Positions 28,642 to 36,370 of a stretch of DNA of 64,000 bases are shown here, piece after piece. This DNA comes from Sulfurimicrobium sp. (lineage in GTDB: Bacteria > Pseudomonadota > Gammaproteobacteria > Burkholderiales > Sulfuricellaceae). A program made the position numbers and the translations under genes. Each line of letters starts with the position of its first letter. Positions within the stretch are counted from its first letter, which is position 1. The notes beneath the pieces were generated by a model. That model was not told the DNA's origin. It did not search any database and was given only the letters and a program-made list of their open reading frames with translations. The stretch spans positions 62,001 to 126,000 of the forward strand of contig JAUSBJ010000010.1 of the NCBI GenBank assembly GCA_030652035.1, in the 5' to 3' direction.

Positions 28642-28667
28642 AAAAAAGGGTGACTTGCGCCACCCTT
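28642..28667 (-). terminator. Rho-independent terminator after the c4-type cytochrome gene
   Basis: On the minus strand AAGGGTG and CACCCTT pair around eight bases and are followed by a run of T. It lies 29 bases beyond the stop of the cytochrome gene at 28696 and just before resB, so it separates the monocistronic cytochrome from the resB-ccsB-c4 operon. Confidence 0.75.
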
Positions 28668-28695
28668 ATCTGTTTACGGCCAACCGCAGAATGTT

Positions 28696-29316
28696 TTAGT
28701 TCAGGCCGGCGATATATTCCGCTACGGCAGCCATTTCCTGGTCAGTCATCTTGGCAGCGATAACGCGCATCATCTTTGCGGCATCGTTGGCACGTTCGCC
28801 GCTGCGGAATTTCTTCAGCTCGGCGAGGGTGTATTCGCCATGCTGGCTATGCAGCGCAGGGAACTGAACCGGGATGCCGGCGCCGTTCGGGCCGTGGCAG
28901 GAAGCGCAGGCAGGAACGCCGCTGGCTTGGTTGCCGCCCTTGTAGATTTTCTGGCCCAGAGCGACCAGATTCTTGTCCTTGGCGCTGCCCTGGCTGATTT
29001 TCTTCTCGCCGAAGTAGGCGCCCAAGTTCTTCATGTCTTCAGGGGAGAGTGCCGCAACCATGCCGGCCATGATGGCGCTCTTGCGTTCGCCAGATTTGAA
29101 ATCGGCCAGTTGTTTGGTGAGGTACTCGGGGTGTTGGCCAGACAGCTTGGGGTTGGAGGGAGATATGCTGTTGCCGTCCGCATTGTGACAGGCCGCGCAA
29201 ACCGTGGTTACGATCTGCTGAGCCTTGGCAGGATCGCCCTTAGCAGCAGATTCTGCCAGTGCTGAAGACGCGGCCATCACTCCCGCTATCGCCACCATCG
29301 CCATGGTTTGTTTCAT
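28696..29316 (-). CDS. Cytochrome c4
   Basis: 206 residues from the ATG at 29316, which has AGGAG seven bases upstream (an in-frame TTG 18 bases earlier would remove that RBS from use). Signal peptide to ALA (about residue 21), haem motifs CAACH at 40-44 and CASCH at 137-141. The sequence is closely similar in layout to the c4 gene at 24779-25399, so the pair looks like paralogues on either side of resB-ccsB. It has its own terminator. Confidence 0.9.
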   Translation of the reverse strand: MKQTMAMVAIAGVMAASSALAESAAKGDPAKAQQIVTTVCAACHNADGNSISPSNPKLSGQHPEYLTKQLADFKSGERKSAIMAGMVAALSPEDMKNLGAYFGEKKISQGSAKDKNLVALGQKIYKGGNQASGVPACASCHGPNGAGIPVQFPALHSQHGEYTLAELKKFRSGERANDAAKMMRVIAAKMTDQEMAAVAEYIAGLN

Positions 29317-29408
29317 TGCTCGACTCCTTGACAAGTTCTTCGGACTTAAAAAACGGCAATTCTATACCAAGACTGCGCTATCATGCTAGTTTCAATTGAA
29401 TTTTTTCC

Positions 29409-30026
29409 ATGGCCCTACTTCAGCACGCCCAGTTTCATATCTCCGCGCACGATTTGCAGGATCTGCCGCCGCCGTTCGGGCGCGAGGTGGCTTTTGCCGG
29501 CCGTTCTAATTCGGGCAAGTCGAGCGCAATCAACACGCTGTCCAATCGTAACCGCCTCGCCTTCGTCAGCAAAACGCCGGGCCGTACCCAGCTGATCAAT
29601 TTCTTCAGCCTGGGCGAGGACCGCTATCTGGTGGATTTGCCGGGATATGGTTACGCCAAGGTGCCGGAAAAACTCCGCCTGCACTGGCGTTCGGTTTTGA
29701 GTGCCTATTTGCAAACTCGCTCTTCTTTGTGCGGGCTGGTACTCATCATGGATGCGCGCCGTCCCATGACAGATCTGGACAGGCAGATGCTTGAGTGGTT
29801 TTTGCCTACCGGCAAGCCGGTGCATGTGCTGCTGACCAAGTCGGACAAATTGAGCCGCCAGCAGGCTACCGCCACGTTGCGCGTGGTGGAAAAGGAATTG
29901 CAAACGGTCTATCCCGGTGCTTCAGTGCAGCTGTTTTCCAGCCCCAAGCATCAGGGCATGGAAGAGGCGGAACGGGTGATCGGCAAGTGGTTGACGCCTG
30001 CCGATGATGTTCTGCCTGAAAACTGA
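29409..30026 (+). CDS. engB: Ribosome biogenesis GTPase EngB (YsxC/YihA)
   Basis: A 205-residue GTPase needed for assembly of the large ribosomal subunit. G1 is GRSNSGKSS at 31-39, G3 is DLPGYG, G4 is TKSD, and [12 protein letters not shown] is the switch-I/G2 region typical of this family. The gene stands divergent from the cytochrome c4 gene. No strong RBS precedes the ATG; the flanking bases are T-rich. Confidence 0.95.
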   Translation: MALLQHAQFHISAHDLQDLPPPFGREVAFAGRSNSGKSSAINTLSNRNRLAFVSKTPGRTQLINFFSLGEDRYLVDLPGYGYAKVPEKLRLHWRSVLSAYLQTRSSLCGLVLIMDARRPMTDLDRQMLEWFLPTGKPVHVLLTKSDKLSRQQATATLRVVEKELQTVYPGASVQLFSSPKHQGMEEAERVIGKWLTPADDVLPEN

Positions 30027-30137
30027 AGGGATTTCCCACCCTGGAGTTTGTAATTCGTGCGTTTTGCGCCGCCCTTGCGCCTAGGGGGAGAGTTAGGGTT
30101 AAAATGCAGGTTTTCCCGCTTTTTTCAAGGAATCATC

Positions 30138-30824
30138 ATGCCTCAATACCGTATAGCGCCCAGCATCCTTTCGGCCAATTTCGCCAATCTCGGCAAAGAC
30201 GTTGACGATGTGCTTGCTGCTGGTGCAGACATCGTTCACTTCGACGTTATGGACAATCACTACGTGCCTAACCTGACTATCGGCCCGCTGGTGTGTGAAG
30301 CCCTGCGCAAGCACGGCGTGACCGCACCCATCGACGTGCACCTGATGGTCAAGCCGGTGGATCGCATCATTCCCGATTTCGCCAAGGCGGGTGCGACTTA
30401 CATCACTTTCCATCCGGAAGCTTCCGAGCACATCGACCGCACCATCGGCCTGATCAAGGAAAACGGCTGCAAGGCCGGCCTGGTATTCAACCCGGCCACG
30501 CCGCTGGACGTGCTGGAATACACCCTGGACAAACTCGACATGGTGCTGCTAATGTCGGTCAACCCCGGTTTCGGCGGCCAGAAATTCATTCCCTACGTGC
30601 TCGACAAGGCCCGCAAAGTGCGCCAGATGATCGACGCCAAAGGCCTCGACATCAGCCTGGAAATCGACGGCGGCGTTGGTCCCGGCAATATTCTGGAAGT
30701 CGCCAAGGCTGGCGTGGACACTTTTGTGGCTGGATCCGCCGTGTTTGGCGCCGCCAAGGACAGCGATCCGCACCGTTACAACTCGGTCATCGCCGCGATG
30801 CGCGCCGAACTGGCCAAGGCTTAA
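30138..30824 (+). CDS. rpe: Ribulose-phosphate 3-epimerase
   Basis: Interconverts ribulose-5-phosphate and xylulose-5-phosphate in the pentose phosphate and Calvin cycles. The protein has 228 residues. TIM-barrel signatures: [13 protein letters not shown] at the start, [17 protein letters not shown] (metal-binding His and Asp), [16 protein letters not shown] and EIDGGV. The ATG at 30138 is preceded by AAGGAATC. It starts the run rpe - lipoprotein - gph - trpE, the arrangement common in betaproteobacteria apart from the inserted lipoprotein. Confidence 0.96.
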   Translation: MPQYRIAPSILSANFANLGKDVDDVLAAGADIVHFDVMDNHYVPNLTIGPLVCEALRKHGVTAPIDVHLMVKPVDRIIPDFAKAGATYITFHPEASEHIDRTIGLIKENGCKAGLVFNPATPLDVLEYTLDKLDMVLLMSVNPGFGGQKFIPYVLDKARKVRQMIDAKGLDISLEIDGGVGPGNILEVAKAGVDTFVAGSAVFGAAKDSDPHRYNSVIAAMRAELAKA

Positions 30825-30834
30825 TATCATCGTC

Positions 30835-31170
30835 ATGTCCAGGCGCATTGCTTCGCTCTTGCTGCTGGCCGCGGCCCTGCCGCTGGCTGGTTGCGAGATG
30901 TTGAGCGGCGGCGACAAGGGCAAGGATGGCGAGTCGATCGGCTACGCCTGCCGTCTTTCGGACAAGCTGCCCGAAGACTGCATGAAGGAAAACGCCACCT
31001 ACACGCCTACTTCCATTCTCACCGGCTGGAAGCGTGCCGATACGGAAAAAAAGGAAGGCTCCCGGCCTGGCACAGATAAATCAGCCAGCGAAGGCGAGGC
31101 CAAACCCGAGGGCGAACAGGCAACACCTGAAGTCGCTCAGCCCACCACAGAACAACCTGCAAAGCACTAA
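30835..31170 (+). CDS. Small predicted lipoprotein
   Basis: 111 residues. The N terminus is a lipoprotein signal with lipobox LAGC (Cys about residue 20). The mature part begins with a Gly/Lys/Asp-rich linker, contains two cysteines (YACRL and EDCMK) that could form a disulfide, and ends in a Glu/Pro/Thr-rich tail without clear fold. I do not recognise the family. It sits 10 bases after rpe and 4 bases before gph, so it is co-transcribed with two sugar-phosphate genes although its product should be in the envelope. Confidence 0.7.
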   Translation: MSRRIASLLLLAAALPLAGCEMLSGGDKGKDGESIGYACRLSDKLPEDCMKENATYTPTSILTGWKRADTEKKEGSRPGTDKSASEGEAKPEGEQATPEVAQPTTEQPAKH

Positions 31171-31174
31171 GAAC

Positions 31175-31864
31175 ATGACAAACCCCACTTTCCCCCTCCG
31201 CCTCAAGGCGATTGTGATCGACCTCGACGGCACCCTGCTCAATACTGCGCCCGATCTGGCCGAGGCGGCTTCCCGCATGGCCGCGGAACTCGGTTTGCCT
31301 CCCGTTGAGTTGGCAACCGTAAAGACCTACATCGGTAACGGGGTTTCCCGCCTGGTGAAGCGAGTGCTTACCCGCGAGATGGATGCGGAGCCCGATGCTG
31401 CCTTGTTTGCCAAGGCATTGCCGATATATGAAAAGCACTACGCCGAAGTGGTGAGCCGCGAAAGCCGACCCTTCCCGGGTGTGGTAGAGGGTCTGGAAGC
31501 GATGAAGGCGGCCGGATACCGCCTCGCCTGCATTACCAACAAAGCTGAAAAATTCACCGTGCCGCTGTTGAAAGACACCGGCCTTTTCGACTATTTCGAA
31601 TTGATTCTCTCCGGTGACACGCTGCCCAAGCGCAAGCCGGACCCGATGCCGCTGCTGCACGCCTGTAAGCATTTCGGTGTCGAGCCCTCTGAATTGTTGC
31701 TGATCGGCGACTCCCTCAATGATACTCAGGCGGCGCGTGCGGCAGGTAGCCCCGTGTTCTGTGTACCCTACGGCTACAACCGCGGTCGTAGCGTGGAAGA
31801 ACTGGACCTTGACGCGGTTGTTCCCGGCCTGCTGGAAGCCACTAAACTGATGCAGAAAATCTGA
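31175..31864 (+). CDS. gph: Phosphoglycolate phosphatase Gph
   Basis: A HAD-superfamily hydrolase of 229 residues that removes phosphate from 2-phosphoglycolate, formed by DNA repair or by Rubisco oxygenation. HAD motifs: DLDGTLLNT near the N terminus (nucleophile Asp), T in CITNKAE, K in KRKPDP, and GDSLNDTQAARAAG for the metal-binding acids. The ATG at 31175 comes four bases after the lipoprotein stop. Confidence 0.94.
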   Translation: MTNPTFPLRLKAIVIDLDGTLLNTAPDLAEAASRMAAELGLPPVELATVKTYIGNGVSRLVKRVLTREMDAEPDAALFAKALPIYEKHYAEVVSRESRPFPGVVEGLEAMKAAGYRLACITNKAEKFTVPLLKDTGLFDYFELILSGDTLPKRKPDPMPLLHACKHFGVEPSELLLIGDSLNDTQAARAAGSPVFCVPYGYNRGRSVEELDLDAVVPGLLEATKLMQKI

Positions 31865-31982
31865 TTCATGACTCATCGTCAAGTTGACCTGAAAAGCGCT
31901 GGACTCTCCTGGCGATGGCGTGCCTGGCAATAAGCAGCGCCCGCCTTCCCCTCTTTTCAGTAAAACTTACGGAATCAAAATC

Positions 31983-33458
31983 ATGACCGAACAGGAATTC
32001 AATCTTCTTGCCGCCGAAGGCTACAACCGCATCCCGCTCACGCTGGAAACGCTGGCCGATCTCGACACCCCGCTTTCGCTCTATCTGAAACTCGCCAACC
32101 AGCCCTATTCCTACCTGCTTGAATCGGTCGAGGGCGGCGAACGCTTCGGCCGCTATTCCTTCATCGGCCTGCCCGCCAAAACCCGCATCGTGGTGCGCGG
32201 CAAACAGGTGACGGTTGAATGCGATCACGCCATTCTCGAAAGCGTGGCGAGCAGCGATCCGCTCGAGTTCATCCAGGCCTACATGGCACGCCTCAAAGTC
32301 GCTGAGCGCCCCGGCCAGCCGCGTTTTTCCGGCGGCCTGGCCGGCTACTTTGGTTACGACACCATCCGCTATGTCGAAAAAAAGCTGGCCAACACGGCCA
32401 AGCCTGACGTCATCGGCGCGCCGGACATCCTGCTGCTGCTGTCCGACGAACTGGCGGTGATGGATAATCTTTCCGGCAAGATCTATCTCATCGTCTATGC
32501 CGACCCGGGCCAACCCGATGCCTTTGCCCGGGCGCAGCAGCGACTCGTGGAACTGCGTACCATGCTGCGCCGCCCGGCGGAAATCCCCGAATCGCCGGTC
32601 TCCGGTGCTCAGCAGGCTGTTTCGGAGTTCGGCGAAGAGGCGTTCAAGGCCGCGGTGGAAAAGGCCAAGCGCTATATCTTCGATGGCGACATCATGCAGG
32701 TGGTGCTGTCCCAGCGCATGAGCCAGCCCTATGCCGCTTCCCCGCTTGCCCTGTACCGCGCGCTGCGCACCCTGAACCCCTCCCCCTACATGTTCTACTA
32801 TGACATGGGCGACCATCACGTGGTCGGCGCTTCGCCGGAAATCCTGGTGCAACTCGAAGCCGATACCGTGACCGTGCGCCCGATTGCCGGCACCCGGCCG
32901 CGTGGCAAGTCGCGCGAAGAAGATGAAGCGCTGGCGACCGATTTGCTGAACGACCCCAAGGAACTGGCCGAGCACCTGATGCTGATGGATCTCGGGCGCA
33001 ACGATGTGGGCCGCGTTGCGGAGACCGGCTCGGTACAGGTGTCGGAAAAAATGGTAATCGAGCGCTATTCGCACGTGATGCACATCGTCTCCAACGTCGA
33101 AGGCCGGCGCAAGCCGGACGTGACGGCGCTGGACGTGCTGCGTGCAACTTTCCCGGCGGGCACCCTGTCCGGCGCCCCGAAGGTGCGCGCCATGGAAATC
33201 ATCGACGAACTGGAGCCCACCAAGCGCGGCATCTATGGCGGGGCGGTCGGCTATCTCGGCTATAACGGTGACATGGACCTGGCGATCGCCATCCGCACTG
33301 CCGTGATCAAGGACGGTATGCTGTTCGTCCAGGCCGGTGCTGGGGTAGTAGCCGACTCCGTGCCGCAAAGCGAGTGGGAAGAAACCCGCAACAAGGCCCG
33401 CGCCGTGCTGCGTGCTGCCGAGCTGGCCCTGGGCGGACTGGGCGCTGAAGAAAAATGA
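31983..33458 (+). CDS. trpE: Anthranilate synthase component I TrpE
   Basis: Makes anthranilate from chorismate with ammonia or the glutamine amide from TrpG. 491 residues. The N-terminal feedback region has [18 protein letters not shown]; the chorismate-binding half has [39 protein letters not shown] and AGAGVVADS. Betaproteobacteria usually have trpG next, but here ftsE follows with a four-base ATGA overlap. No leader peptide or attenuator is evident in the 118-base spacer after gph. Confidence 0.96.
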   Translation: MTEQEFNLLAAEGYNRIPLTLETLADLDTPLSLYLKLANQPYSYLLESVEGGERFGRYSFIGLPAKTRIVVRGKQVTVECDHAILESVASSDPLEFIQAYMARLKVAERPGQPRFSGGLAGYFGYDTIRYVEKKLANTAKPDVIGAPDILLLLSDELAVMDNLSGKIYLIVYADPGQPDAFARAQQRLVELRTMLRRPAEIPESPVSGAQQAVSEFGEEAFKAAVEKAKRYIFDGDIMQVVLSQRMSQPYAASPLALYRALRTLNPSPYMFYYDMGDHHVVGASPEILVQLEADTVTVRPIAGTRPRGKSREEDEALATDLLNDPKELAEHLMLMDLGRNDVGRVAETGSVQVSEKMVIERYSHVMHIVSNVEGRRKPDVTALDVLRATFPAGTLSGAPKVRAMEIIDELEPTKRGIYGGAVGYLGYNGDMDLAIAIRTAVIKDGMLFVQAGAGVVADSVPQSEWEETRNKARAVLRAAELALGGLGAEEK

Positions 33459-34108
33459 TCAGCCTGAGCCAGGTTTGCAAGCGCTATCCCGGTGGTCATG
33501 AAGCGCTGAAGGACATCAGCTTCACCATCGAAAAAGGGGAGATGGTGTTCATCAGCGGCCATTCCGGCGCCGGCAAAAGCACCCTGCTCAACCTGATTGC
33601 CGCCATCGAGCTGCCGACCAGCGGCAGCATCGTCATCAACGGGCAGAACCTGAGCCAGTTGCGTCCAGCGGCAGTTCCCTTTCTGCGCCGCAATTTCGGT
33701 TTGATATTCCAGGACCACAAGCTGCTCTACGACCGCAGCGTGTTCGACAATGTCATGCTGCCGCTTGAAATCACGGGTTTCGATCGCAGCGAAGCCGCCA
33801 AGCGCACCCGCGCCGCGCTCGACAAGGTCGGGCTGCTGGCGCGCGAGAAAACCATGCCCATCGCGCTTTCGGGCGGCGAGCAGCAGCGCCTGTGCATCGC
33901 CCGTGCCATTGTGCATCGCCCCGCCATCCTGCTGGCAGACGAACCCACCGGCAATCTCGACAGCACCTATGCCAGCGAAATCCTTGAAATGTTCAAATCG
34001 TTCAACCAGGTCGGCGTCACTGTGCTCATCGTCACCCATGACGAACGCCTGATCGAACGCTTTGGCGAGCGCACCCTTCACTTGCAGCATGGAGTCCTTG
34101 CGGCATGA
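33455..34108 (+). CDS. ftsE: Cell division ATP-binding protein FtsE
   Basis: The cytoplasmic ATPase of the FtsEX complex, which regulates peptidoglycan hydrolases at the septum. 217 residues: Walker A GHSGAGKS at 35-42, ABC signature LSGGEQQR at 138-145, Walker [13 protein letters not shown] and the switch histidine in VTHDE. The ATG overlaps the trpE stop and the stop overlaps the ftsX start (both ATGA), so trpE-ftsE-ftsX form one translationally coupled unit. Confidence 0.96.
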   Translation: MISLSQVCKRYPGGHEALKDISFTIEKGEMVFISGHSGAGKSTLLNLIAAIELPTSGSIVINGQNLSQLRPAAVPFLRRNFGLIFQDHKLLYDRSVFDNVMLPLEITGFDRSEAAKRTRAALDKVGLLAREKTMPIALSGGEQQRLCIARAIVHRPAILLADEPTGNLDSTYASEILEMFKSFNQVGVTVLIVTHDERLIERFGERTLHLQHGVLAA

Positions 34109-35007
34109 GCCGTCACTGGCGCACCCTGAAGGTTGCGATGGGCCGCCTGGCTGGCACGCCGTTGGCCACACTGGTGACCATCCTCGTCATCGGTATTGCC
34201 CTCAGCCTGCCTGCCGGGCTCTACCTGCTGCTCTCCAATCTCGCCCAGGCCAGCAGCGCCTTCGAGACCCAGCCGCAAATCAGCTTGTTCCTCAGACTCG
34301 ATGCAGGCAAAGAGGCGCAAAGCCAGATCGAGAAGAAACTCAAGAGCCACGCGGCGGTCAAATCATTCCGCTTTGTTGGCCGTGATCAGGCGCTGATGGC
34401 GCTATCTGCCAGCAACGGCCTGGGTGACCTTGCAGCCGGGCTGCCGGACAATCCGCTTCCCGACACCTATATCCTCTCCGCCCGGGATAGCGAAGCAACC
34501 CAGTTGGACAAGCTGCGCCTGGAAGTCTCCAAGTGGCCGGGCGTGGAAGCGGCGGACCTGGATTCGGCCTGGGTCAGGCGCCTGAATGCCATGCTGGACC
34601 TGGGACGGCAACTGACTTTCATGCTTTCTGCCTTGCTGGCTTTCGGCCTGATTGCGGGGATGGGCAATATCATCCGGTTGCAGATTCTCACCCGGCAGGA
34701 AGAAATTGAGGTCAGCAAGCTGATCGGAGCCACCGATCGCTTCATCCGCCTGCCTTTCCTCTACCACGGGGCTTTGCAAGGACTCTTGGGGGGGCTGGCG
34801 GCGTGGGCCATCATTGCTGTCAGCGCCCAGTTGCTGAACTTTAGTGTTGCCAGTCTCGCAGCGCTTTACGGTTCCAGCTTTCATCTGGATGGACTATATC
34901 TAAGTGATGCGGCTGCATTGCTTGGTTTCTCCACCATCCTTGGTTGGGTTGGCGCTTATCTTGCCGTCAGCCACTTTCTGCGTCATTTCAAGCTCACTCA
35001 TCACTGA
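34105..35007 (+). CDS. ftsX: Cell division protein FtsX
   Basis: The membrane subunit of FtsEX, 300 residues: a TM near residues 20-42, a periplasmic loop that contacts the amidase activator (EnvC-like), then three TMs in the C-terminal half, with the conserved IRLQILTRQEEIEVSKLIGAT stretch split by the cytoplasmic turn. It starts within the ftsE stop. Followed by a spacer that carries the rpoH control region. Confidence 0.95.
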   Translation: MSRHWRTLKVAMGRLAGTPLATLVTILVIGIALSLPAGLYLLLSNLAQASSAFETQPQISLFLRLDAGKEAQSQIEKKLKSHAAVKSFRFVGRDQALMALSASNGLGDLAAGLPDNPLPDTYILSARDSEATQLDKLRLEVSKWPGVEAADLDSAWVRRLNAMLDLGRQLTFMLSALLAFGLIAGMGNIIRLQILTRQEEIEVSKLIGATDRFIRLPFLYHGALQGLLGGLAAWAIIAVSAQLLNFSVASLAALYGSSFHLDGLYLSDAAALLGFSTILGWVGAYLAVSHFLRHFKLTHH

Positions 35008-35021
35008 ATTATTATTGCCGC

Positions 35022-35051
35022 TTGTAATACTTGAACGATTTACTGTACTAT
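35022..35051 (+). promoter_or_regulatory. Candidate rpoH promoter
   Basis: TTGTAA (35022-35027), 18 bases, then TACTAT (35046-35051). The -10 overlaps the left arm of the CIRCE-like repeat, so a repressor bound there would block initiation. AAGGAG at 35090-35095 is the RBS for the ATG at 35102. Confidence 0.4.
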
Positions 35052-35074
35052 CACTCTCATGCATCGAGTGCTAA
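35048..35074. promoter_or_regulatory. CIRCE-like operator (HrcA) before rpoH
   Basis: CTATCACTC, nine bases, GAGTGCTAA. The classical CIRCE element is TTAGCACTC-N9-GAGTGCTAA: the right arm matches 9/9, the left arm 7/9, and the spacer is exactly nine. It overlaps the predicted -10 of rpoH and lies 27 bases before the start codon. Confidence 0.75.
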
Positions 35075-35101
35075 GATATTCCTGCAAGGAGAAATCAATT
35101 T

Positions 35102-35953
35102 ATGACTAATGCTCTTACTTTTCCCATTCCAAGCGCAGTGGGTAGCCTGGAAAGTTACATTCAGTCCATCAAGGCGTTGCCTCTGCTGACTCCTGAAGAG
35201 GAGCACGATTACGCCATGCGCCTGAAGCACGACAACGACGTTGAAGCGGCGCGCATGCTGGTGATGTCGCACTTGCGCGTGGTCGTCAGCATCGCGCGTG
35301 GCTATCTGGGTTACGGCCTGCCGCAGGCCGACCTGATCCAGGAAGGCAATATCGGCCTGATGAAGGCGGTCAAGCGCTTCGACCCGGACCGCGGCGTACG
35401 CCTGGTGTCCTTTGCCGTGCACTGGATCAAGGCGGAAATCCACGAGTTCATCCTGCGCAACTGGCGCCTGGTCAAGATCGCCACCACCAAGGCACAACGC
35501 AAGCTGTTCTTCAATCTGCGCAGTCTGAAGCAGAGCCTGGGTACGCTGAATCATGATGAAGTACAAACCATGGCGCGGCAGTTGGGTGTTAAACCGGAAG
35601 AAGTGGTTGAGATGGAAACCCGTCTCACCGGCAAGGATATCAACCTGGAAGGTAACAATTCGGACGAAGAAGATAGTTTCAGCCCGATTGCCTACCTGGT
35701 TGATCCCAACGCAGAACCCGCAGCCAAGCTGGAGCAGGAAGACACGGCAAGGCGCCATAGCGAAGGGCTGAGTGCCGCACTCTCTAGCCTTGACGACCGT
35801 AGCAGGCGGATCATCGAGGCGCGCTGGTTGCAGGAAGATGGTGGCGCAACCCTGCATGAACTTGCGGCGGAATATGGTGTATCCGCCGAGCGCATTCGTC
35901 AGATCGAACAGAAAGCGATGCAGAAGATGAAAGTACTGATCGGGGAAAGTTGA
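35102..35953 (+). CDS. rpoH: RNA polymerase sigma-32 factor RpoH
   Basis: Heat-shock sigma factor, 283 residues. Region 2 carries DLIQEGNIGLMKAVKRFDP, the sigma-32-specific RpoH box QRKLFFNLRS is at 132-141, and region 4.2 ends with LAAEYGVSAERIRQIEQKAM. It directs transcription of chaperone and protease genes and is normally kept low by DnaK and FtsH. Here transcription control by HrcA is suggested by the CIRCE-like repeat. A strong terminator follows. Gene order ftsE-ftsX-rpoH is the common proteobacterial one. Confidence 0.97.
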   Translation: MTNALTFPIPSAVGSLESYIQSIKALPLLTPEEEHDYAMRLKHDNDVEAARMLVMSHLRVVVSIARGYLGYGLPQADLIQEGNIGLMKAVKRFDPDRGVRLVSFAVHWIKAEIHEFILRNWRLVKIATTKAQRKLFFNLRSLKQSLGTLNHDEVQTMARQLGVKPEEVVEMETRLTGKDINLEGNNSDEEDSFSPIAYLVDPNAEPAAKLEQEDTARRHSEGLSAALSSLDDRSRRIIEARWLQEDGGATLHELAAEYGVSAERIRQIEQKAMQKMKVLIGES

Positions 35954-35982
35954 TCCTGTACCCAGGCGGCCTATGCCGCCGT

Positions 35983-36017
35983 AAAAAAAGGCGCTGTGTA
36001 AAAACAGCGCCTTTTTT
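35983..36017 (+). terminator. Rho-independent terminator after rpoH
   Basis: GGCGCTG (35990-35996) pairs with CAGCGCC (36005-36011) around eight bases, with seven A before and six T after. The A and T runs make it a terminator in both directions, so it can also end the minus-strand cco transcript. Confidence 0.92.
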
Positions 36018-36036
36018 GTTGACCTGATGTTTCGGA

Positions 36037-36135
36037 TCAGGCCAGAACGACGGACAGGAAGCTGATCCAAGACCATGTGATCAGGGCGATCACTACGGTC
36101 ATAGGGAGGTTTTCTTTAGTAAAAAGGTGTGCCAT
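36037..36135 (-). CDS. Small single-span membrane protein after ccoS (32 codons)
   Basis: An ORF of 32 residues: a short charged N terminus (MAHLFTKENLP), then one hydrophobic segment rich in Val, Ile, Leu and Trp up to the C terminus. GGAG lies eight bases before the ATG at 36135; a second ATG six bases upstream is too close to it. It is the last gene before the bidirectional terminator, 36 bases after ccoS. Tiny single-helix subunits such as CcoQ and CcoM are known in cbb3 oxidases; the position suggests an oxidase or assembly role, but I see no identity to either. Confidence 0.55.
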   Translation of the reverse strand: MAHLFTKENLPMTVVIALITWSWISFLSVVLA

Positions 36136-36171
36136 TGACATTGCTCCGAATAAACTGTTGCGTATTCTAAT

Positions 36172-36357
36172 TTATTTTTTGTCTTCTCTCAATCTTCTGC
36201 GTGGAATCCTTGGGTCATCATCGTCCATCAGGATACGCTGAGCAGGGCCTTCCATGTCCTCGAACTGCCCGCTGCGGATGGCCCAGAAGATTCCAAATGC
36301 AGCCACAATGACCATAAACGCAGCCAAGACAAGCAAAAATATCAGGATGGAATTCAT
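36172..36357 (-). CDS. ccoS: cbb3 oxidase assembly protein CcoS
   Basis: A 61-residue protein with one N-terminal TM (IFLLVLAAFMVIVAAFGIFW) followed by the conserved AIRSGQFEDMEGPAQRILMD and a charged tail. CcoS is required to insert haem b and copper cofactors into CcoN. Located 13 bases after ccoI as in other cco assembly operons. Confidence 0.95.
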   Translation of the reverse strand: MNSILIFLLVLAAFMVIVAAFGIFWAIRSGQFEDMEGPAQRILMDDDDPRIPRRRLREDKK

Positions 36358-36370
36358 TCGATTTCATTCC

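Noticed and set aside
29328-29333. TTGACA as -35 of the engB promoter
   Set aside because: No acceptable -10 hexamer lies 15-19 bases downstream, so a promoter could not be supported.
31866-33368. 500-codon open frame on the minus strand
   Set aside because: It is fully antisense to trpE, whose motifs are intact; its His/Gly/Asp-rich composition is what GC-rich genes give on the opposite strand.
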